Shown: positions 60,890 to 64,000 of the stretch, in pieces
How the letters are laid out: each line of letters starts with the position of its first letter
Position numbering within the stretch: the stretch's first letter is position 1
Source: CAINVV01 sp037129695
GTDB taxonomy: Bacteria > Bacteroidota > Bacteroidia > Bacteroidales > Prolixibacteraceae
Direction of reading: 5' to 3'
DNA length: 64,000 nucleotides
Assembly (NCBI GenBank): GCA_037129695.1
Contig: JBAXUL010000004.1
Coordinates: 18,263 to 82,262 of the forward strand
The notes under the pieces: generated by a model
Database searches by the model: none
What the model was told of the DNA's origin: nothing
Seen by the model: only the letters and a program-made list of their open reading frames with translations
Translations under genes and position numbers: made by a program

Positions 60890-62443
60890 TCATTTTTTAT
60901 CTCTTTCATTTTTCCTGTAAGCCAACCACCAGATTAAAAATCCGCTGATCAGGACCACCAAAATGGTTAATCCCATGATAGGTACATAAAGAAGGTAAAA
61001 AGGACCGATCAGGAACTCAAATATCCTTCCCGTATGAACTTCAAGAGCAGCATTCCAAAGTGATATTGGACTTTGATCCAGAATCACAGCGGGCATGGAA
61101 GGAAAAGCCTTTCCTCCATCAACAGCCAATGTTCCGCGGTTGTAATCAATCCAGTAACTTCTGCTATTACCATCTGTAATAAAACCGGCGACCATATTTT
61201 GGCCGACAGGCCTTCCGATTCCATGGGGTGTTTCAGTCGGTAACCCGGAAAAATAATCCACAACAACACCAGAAACAGGATTCCAAATGAATAGTCCGCT
61301 GAAAGATCCTACCAGCCATGTGCCAGAACCAAGCTGTTCAAGTACATTGCATCCCATGATACTGACCAGCGGTTGATTTGATACAGATATCAACTCCTGA
61401 TTAATTGATTGATTGGCGTAAAAAAATCCGTCGGAGGTAGATATCAGGTATTTTTTCAGACTTTCATTCCATGCAATCCGGCGCAATTTGTCCTGCCATG
61501 GATTCCCGGCATCCAGATGCGTAAAAGGGATGATACCCACACAGGAAGAAGAAATAGGGATCAGCAAAGGTGGCCGTAAAAACATACCGGCAGTCGTATT
61601 TACGACCAGAAATAAAGCAAAAATATAGCCCAGCTTATTGTGCCACTTTAAATTCCATTTCTTGACCGAATTTTGAGCCTGATAGGATTTCCCCAATTTC
61701 TTCAGTCTTCTGATCCATCCTGGAAACAGAAAATGCAATAAACCTGTCAGTGAAAGAAAAATCAGGACTAAGCCCAGAATATCCACAAACAACATCCCTG
61801 AAAAACCCAGGAGTTCACCACTGTGCAGTTGCCATAGCGTCAGAAAAAGTCCAACTTTGCGTTCGTATCCAGCAGGAGGAGGTAAATTGATTTGCTCCAG
61901 ATGCGCCAAATCCGTCGTAAAGAATAAATTATCGCGCGTCAGTATCAGCAATGAATCCCCTTTGATACATAAATCGCTGATCCGATCCTCCCCTGCAGGC
62001 AAATTGATTTGCTCCCAATTCTTTTTGACCAGGGTATTGACGAAAAGGCCAAAATGCGTTCCAGCAACCAGATGCCCCTTGAATTTTACGATCGAATAAA
62101 TCTTTCTTTTGTCAATTCCTTCCGGGAAACCATGATTAAAATCCTCAAAATTGGTTAGTCCGGCTGAAACCATCCAAGCTCCAATGTTGCCGTATAATAA
62201 GATTGAATCATTACCAACTGGCACTGACGACTTCACTCCGCTCAGGTTCCAGTTATTGTACTGATAACCCGGAGGCATCCATTTTCTTGATATATCTAAT
62301 TTAGCGATCAGATTGCGATGATTCAGAAGAATCCCGGATGTTGCAAACAGTAATGCAAAAACAGCAACAACAATACCCGGCCATTTGTGGTACTTCTTCA
62401 TCTTTTTGACCCATACTACTGCCTTGGGAGATAGGAATGTCAT
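60890..62443 (-). CDS. PepSY-associated membrane protein with propeller-like extracytoplasmic segments
   Basis: The 517-residue protein has four membrane helices in the PepSY_TM pattern: YHKWPGIVVAVFALLFATSG near the start, LGFSGMLFVDILGLVLIFLS near residue 210, WHNKLGYIFALFLVVNTTAG near residue 270 and a last one near residue 485. Such proteins are often electron-donating or iron-related inner-membrane proteins, with conserved His in YHKW and WHNK. Between helices the soluble segments have blades like GHLVAGTHFGLFVN and GTWLVGSFSGLFIWNP, which look like beta-propeller repeats rather than the usual PepSY domain. It is divergent from the Rrf2 gene 87 bp away. Confidence 0.75.
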   Translation of the reverse strand: MTFLSPKAVVWVKKMKKYHKWPGIVVAVFALLFATSGILLNHRNLIAKLDISRKWMPPGYQYNNWNLSGVKSSVPVGNDSILLYGNIGAWMVSAGLTNFEDFNHGFPEGIDKRKIYSIVKFKGHLVAGTHFGLFVNTLVKKNWEQINLPAGEDRISDLCIKGDSLLILTRDNLFFTTDLAHLEQINLPPPAGYERKVGLFLTLWQLHSGELLGFSGMLFVDILGLVLIFLSLTGLLHFLFPGWIRRLKKLGKSYQAQNSVKKWNLKWHNKLGYIFALFLVVNTTAGMFLRPPLLIPISSSCVGIIPFTHLDAGNPWQDKLRRIAWNESLKKYLISTSDGFFYANQSINQELISVSNQPLVSIMGCNVLEQLGSGTWLVGSFSGLFIWNPVSGVVVDYFSGLPTETPHGIGRPVGQNMVAGFITDGNSRSYWIDYNRGTLAVDGGKAFPSMPAVILDQSPISLWNAALEVHTGRIFEFLIGPFYLLYVPIMGLTILVVLISGFLIWWLAYRKNERDKK

Positions 62444-62530
62444 ATATTATTTGGACGAATTTAATTTTTTGTAAAGCAAATATTTTTTAATTTCGTTTCA
62501 AAGTTAAATACCACCTATTTGTAGTAATTT

Positions 62531-62959
62531 ATGATTTTTAATAAAACTACTGAATATTCGCTGTCTGTTCTGGGATTTATGGCCATGAGTCAGGATGAAG
62601 TATTTTCAGCTGAATATCTTCACGAACAGCTGGATATACCCCGACGATACCTGCGAAAAATATTGACAGAACTATCAAAATCCGGATTTATCAGGAGTAC
62701 AAAAGGCCGGAATGGCGGTTTCGTTTTTGCTAAATCACTTGAAGAGATCAGCCTTGCTGACATCATCAACAAAGTCGAAGGCACAGAAGTCATGGAAAAC
62801 TGTATTGGAGGAAATTCGAAATGCCATGCAGAGCAGCCATGCGTCATGCATGAAGTATGGTTTGAAGCCAAATCAAAAATGGTAGATACATTGTCTTTCA
62901 CTACCTTGCTGGAGTTAAGGAAAAGGAATGAAGAAAAAAAGGAAAAATTTATAATGTGA
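62531..62959 (+). CDS. Rrf2-family transcriptional regulator with Fe-S cysteines
   Basis: The 142-residue protein has an Rrf2 winged helix (EYSLSVLGFMAMSQ, SAEYLHEQLDIPRRYLRKIL, GFIRSTKGRNGGFVFAKSLE) and, near residues 93-106, three cysteines in ENCIGGNSKCHAEQPCVMHE (C-x6-C-x5-C), close to the cluster loop of IscR/NsrR-type sensors. It may therefore sense iron, NO or oxygen through an Fe-S cluster. It is divergent from the PepSY membrane protein, which is a likely target. Confidence 0.9.
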   Translation: MIFNKTTEYSLSVLGFMAMSQDEVFSAEYLHEQLDIPRRYLRKILTELSKSGFIRSTKGRNGGFVFAKSLEEISLADIINKVEGTEVMENCIGGNSKCHAEQPCVMHEVWFEAKSKMVDTLSFTTLLELRKRNEEKKEKFIM

Positions 62960-63011
62960 AATTTAACTTTTTTAATCGACGAAGTTCTAATGCAATATTG
63001 ATTACCTCTGA

Positions 63012-63043
63012 TTTGCATTATTAGATTGAAAAATCTAATTTTG
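63012..63043 (+). promoter_or_regulatory. Strong Bacteroidota-type promoter of the terminal lipoprotein gene
   Basis: TTTG at 63012-63015, 20 bp of spacing, and TAATTTTG at 63036-63043 match the -33 and -7 consensus fully. Transcription would start near 63050, giving a leader of about 63 nt. Confidence 0.6.
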
Positions 63044-63112
63044 TGTAGCTAATGTGCGAAATATCCAAACAACATACCAAAAAATAAATCTTAATCCTTA
63101 AATAAACTCGAA

Positions 63113-63943
63113 ATGAATCGTAAATTATTATTTGTAAGTTCTCTTTTTACATTTGTAGTTTTGGTATTTATTTATGCATGCCAGAAAGAAAGTGGGCCAA
63201 CGGTTGTTGACAATACTCCTTTTAATGATAATTCAGTTGAAAAAAATGCAGTGATTGCAACCACTACTTTTGAGGCAATCAGTGATTTTGCTCAGGCAGG
63301 GTTTATATCCACCAATTTCAAAGCCGGGAACATTAGCATCGGAAGCTGCCCGACTATCAATGTCAATTACCTGACTCCCCCCTACTCAATTTCTTTAGAT
63401 TGGGGTACAGAATGTAGCGTTGGAAAAGGAAAAATTGACATCAGCCTAAGCGGCTTAATGACCACTAAAGAGAATGTGGCTACCTTCAAAATTGAAAATT
63501 ATATTGTTGACAACAAGAAGGTTACGGGAACAACTAAAATTACTTATTCAGGACCAAATCCAGGAAATAACTGGCCAAGATATGATTTTATCTCTGAAGG
63601 AAAAATTGTATATGCCGATAACAGTTTCATCACTTTTCGCTATGATGGTGTAAGGCTGCTGGCAGAAGGTGCCAACACCGCTACAGTGCTTGATGATCTT
63701 TGGAGAACGGAAATCCATAGTTCCAACGGTGTGAACAAAGACGGAACCACCTGGACTGCCAAATCAACCAAAGTGATGATCAAAAAAGGTGACTGCCAGT
63801 GGTACAATAGTGGAATCTATGAAATTACCCCATCTAAAGGAGACAAAATAACCATTGATTTCGGATTTCCTACAGAGGGCAGTTGCGACAACAAAGCCAA
63901 AATGACAGTTGGCAGCAAAGTCACAGAAATCACCTTGAATTAA
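63113..63943 (+). CDS. Lipoprotein of unknown function
   Basis: The 276-residue protein has a lipoprotein signal with probable lipid-attached Cys23 (FIYACQKES). The mature part is mostly beta-strand with regular Thr/Lys/Gly content (ISLDWGTECSVGKGKIDISL, WTAKSTKVMIKKGDCQWYNS) and four cysteines that could pair. I do not recognise the family. It is a stand-alone gene with a full-consensus promoter and a very strong terminator, suggesting high expression. Confidence 0.8.
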   Translation: MNRKLLFVSSLFTFVVLVFIYACQKESGPTVVDNTPFNDNSVEKNAVIATTTFEAISDFAQAGFISTNFKAGNISIGSCPTINVNYLTPPYSISLDWGTECSVGKGKIDISLSGLMTTKENVATFKIENYIVDNKKVTGTTKITYSGPNPGNNWPRYDFISEGKIVYADNSFITFRYDGVRLLAEGANTATVLDDLWRTEIHSSNGVNKDGTTWTAKSTKVMIKKGDCQWYNSGIYEITPSKGDKITIDFGFPTEGSCDNKAKMTVGSKVTEITLN

Positions 63944-63964
63944 TAATATCAACTAGCTGAATAA

Positions 63965-64000
63965 AGAAAACGGGCGGCCAATATTGGCCGCCCGTTTTCT
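63965..64000 (+). terminator. 36-bp perfect palindrome, terminator of the lipoprotein gene
   Basis: Positions 63965-63982 (agaaaacgggcggccaat) are the exact reverse complement of 63983-64000, giving a GC-rich stem that ends in TTTTCT at the window edge. It begins 21 bp after the lipoprotein stop codon. The structure may continue beyond the window. Confidence 0.88.

Overview
The window looks like a chromosomal segment of a Bacteroidota bacterium, probably an anaerobe or facultative anaerobe with respiratory metabolism. The signs are Bacteroidota-type gene families (DUF3127, DUF6249, a 646-residue ABC-F ATPase, a DhaL-DegV fusion, many Sec/lipoprotein signal peptides ending in AQ or C), a moderate-to-low GC look, few Shine-Dalgarno sequences, and promoter boxes of the TTTG / TAnnTTTG type used by the Bacteroidota primary sigma factor. 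No rRNA, tRNA, CRISPR array, insertion sequence or prophage was seen, and nothing resembles a genomic island by gene content.

Layout. 1-1800: the end of a Gfo/Idh/MocA dehydrogenase, a secreted DUF1080 protein and an HpcH/HpaI aldolase (sugar or sugar-acid breakdown). 2370-5063: ABC-F ATPase and RlmB. 5401-10423: nitrogen acquisition, with an outer-membrane porin, an atypical P-II protein, two ammonium transporters and an Lrp/AsnC regulator. 10628-16384: nitroreductase, an ECF sigma factor with a probable anti-sigma, DUF6249 protein, M64 peptidase, MscM-like channel and a second Lrp/AsnC regulator. 16532-24990: housekeeping genes (DUF3127, FKBP isomerase, ApbE, MnmD, MATE pump, YciO-type protein, ComEC, peptide deformylase, RuvX). 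25174-31787: a TetR-controlled tripartite RND efflux operon.

32000-41287: a minus-strand cluster of nine exported proteins, mostly without recognisable function. It contains three tandem paralogues of an unrecognised 330-346-residue family, a MORN-type repeat protein, a CsgG-like protein, a leucine-rich-repeat protein, a helical protein, a DUF3108-like protein and an OmpA-family protein. 42314-52009: a minus-strand electron-transfer locus with a membrane b-type cytochrome, a membrane-anchored Fe-S/FAD oxidoreductase, a 20-heme cytochrome c, a 1340-residue cytochrome c with 55 CXXCH motifs, and an outer-membrane beta-barrel. I read this as a candidate inner-membrane-to-surface electron conduit, and it is the most interesting part of the window. 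The giant cytochrome is built from 143-residue six-heme modules, two of which share 378 bp of perfect DNA identity.

52658-56700: PlsY, a PrxQ-like peroxiredoxin, a DUF1295 protein and a DhaL-DegV (FakA-FakB type) fusion; the fusion could supply acyl-phosphate to PlsY. 57016-63943: an SDR/DUF2867 protein, a small Cys-rich exported protein, an RprXY-like two-component system, a PepSY-type membrane protein divergent from an Rrf2 regulator, and a lipoprotein with a strong promoter and terminator. Product names come from reading motifs by eye; no database search was run.
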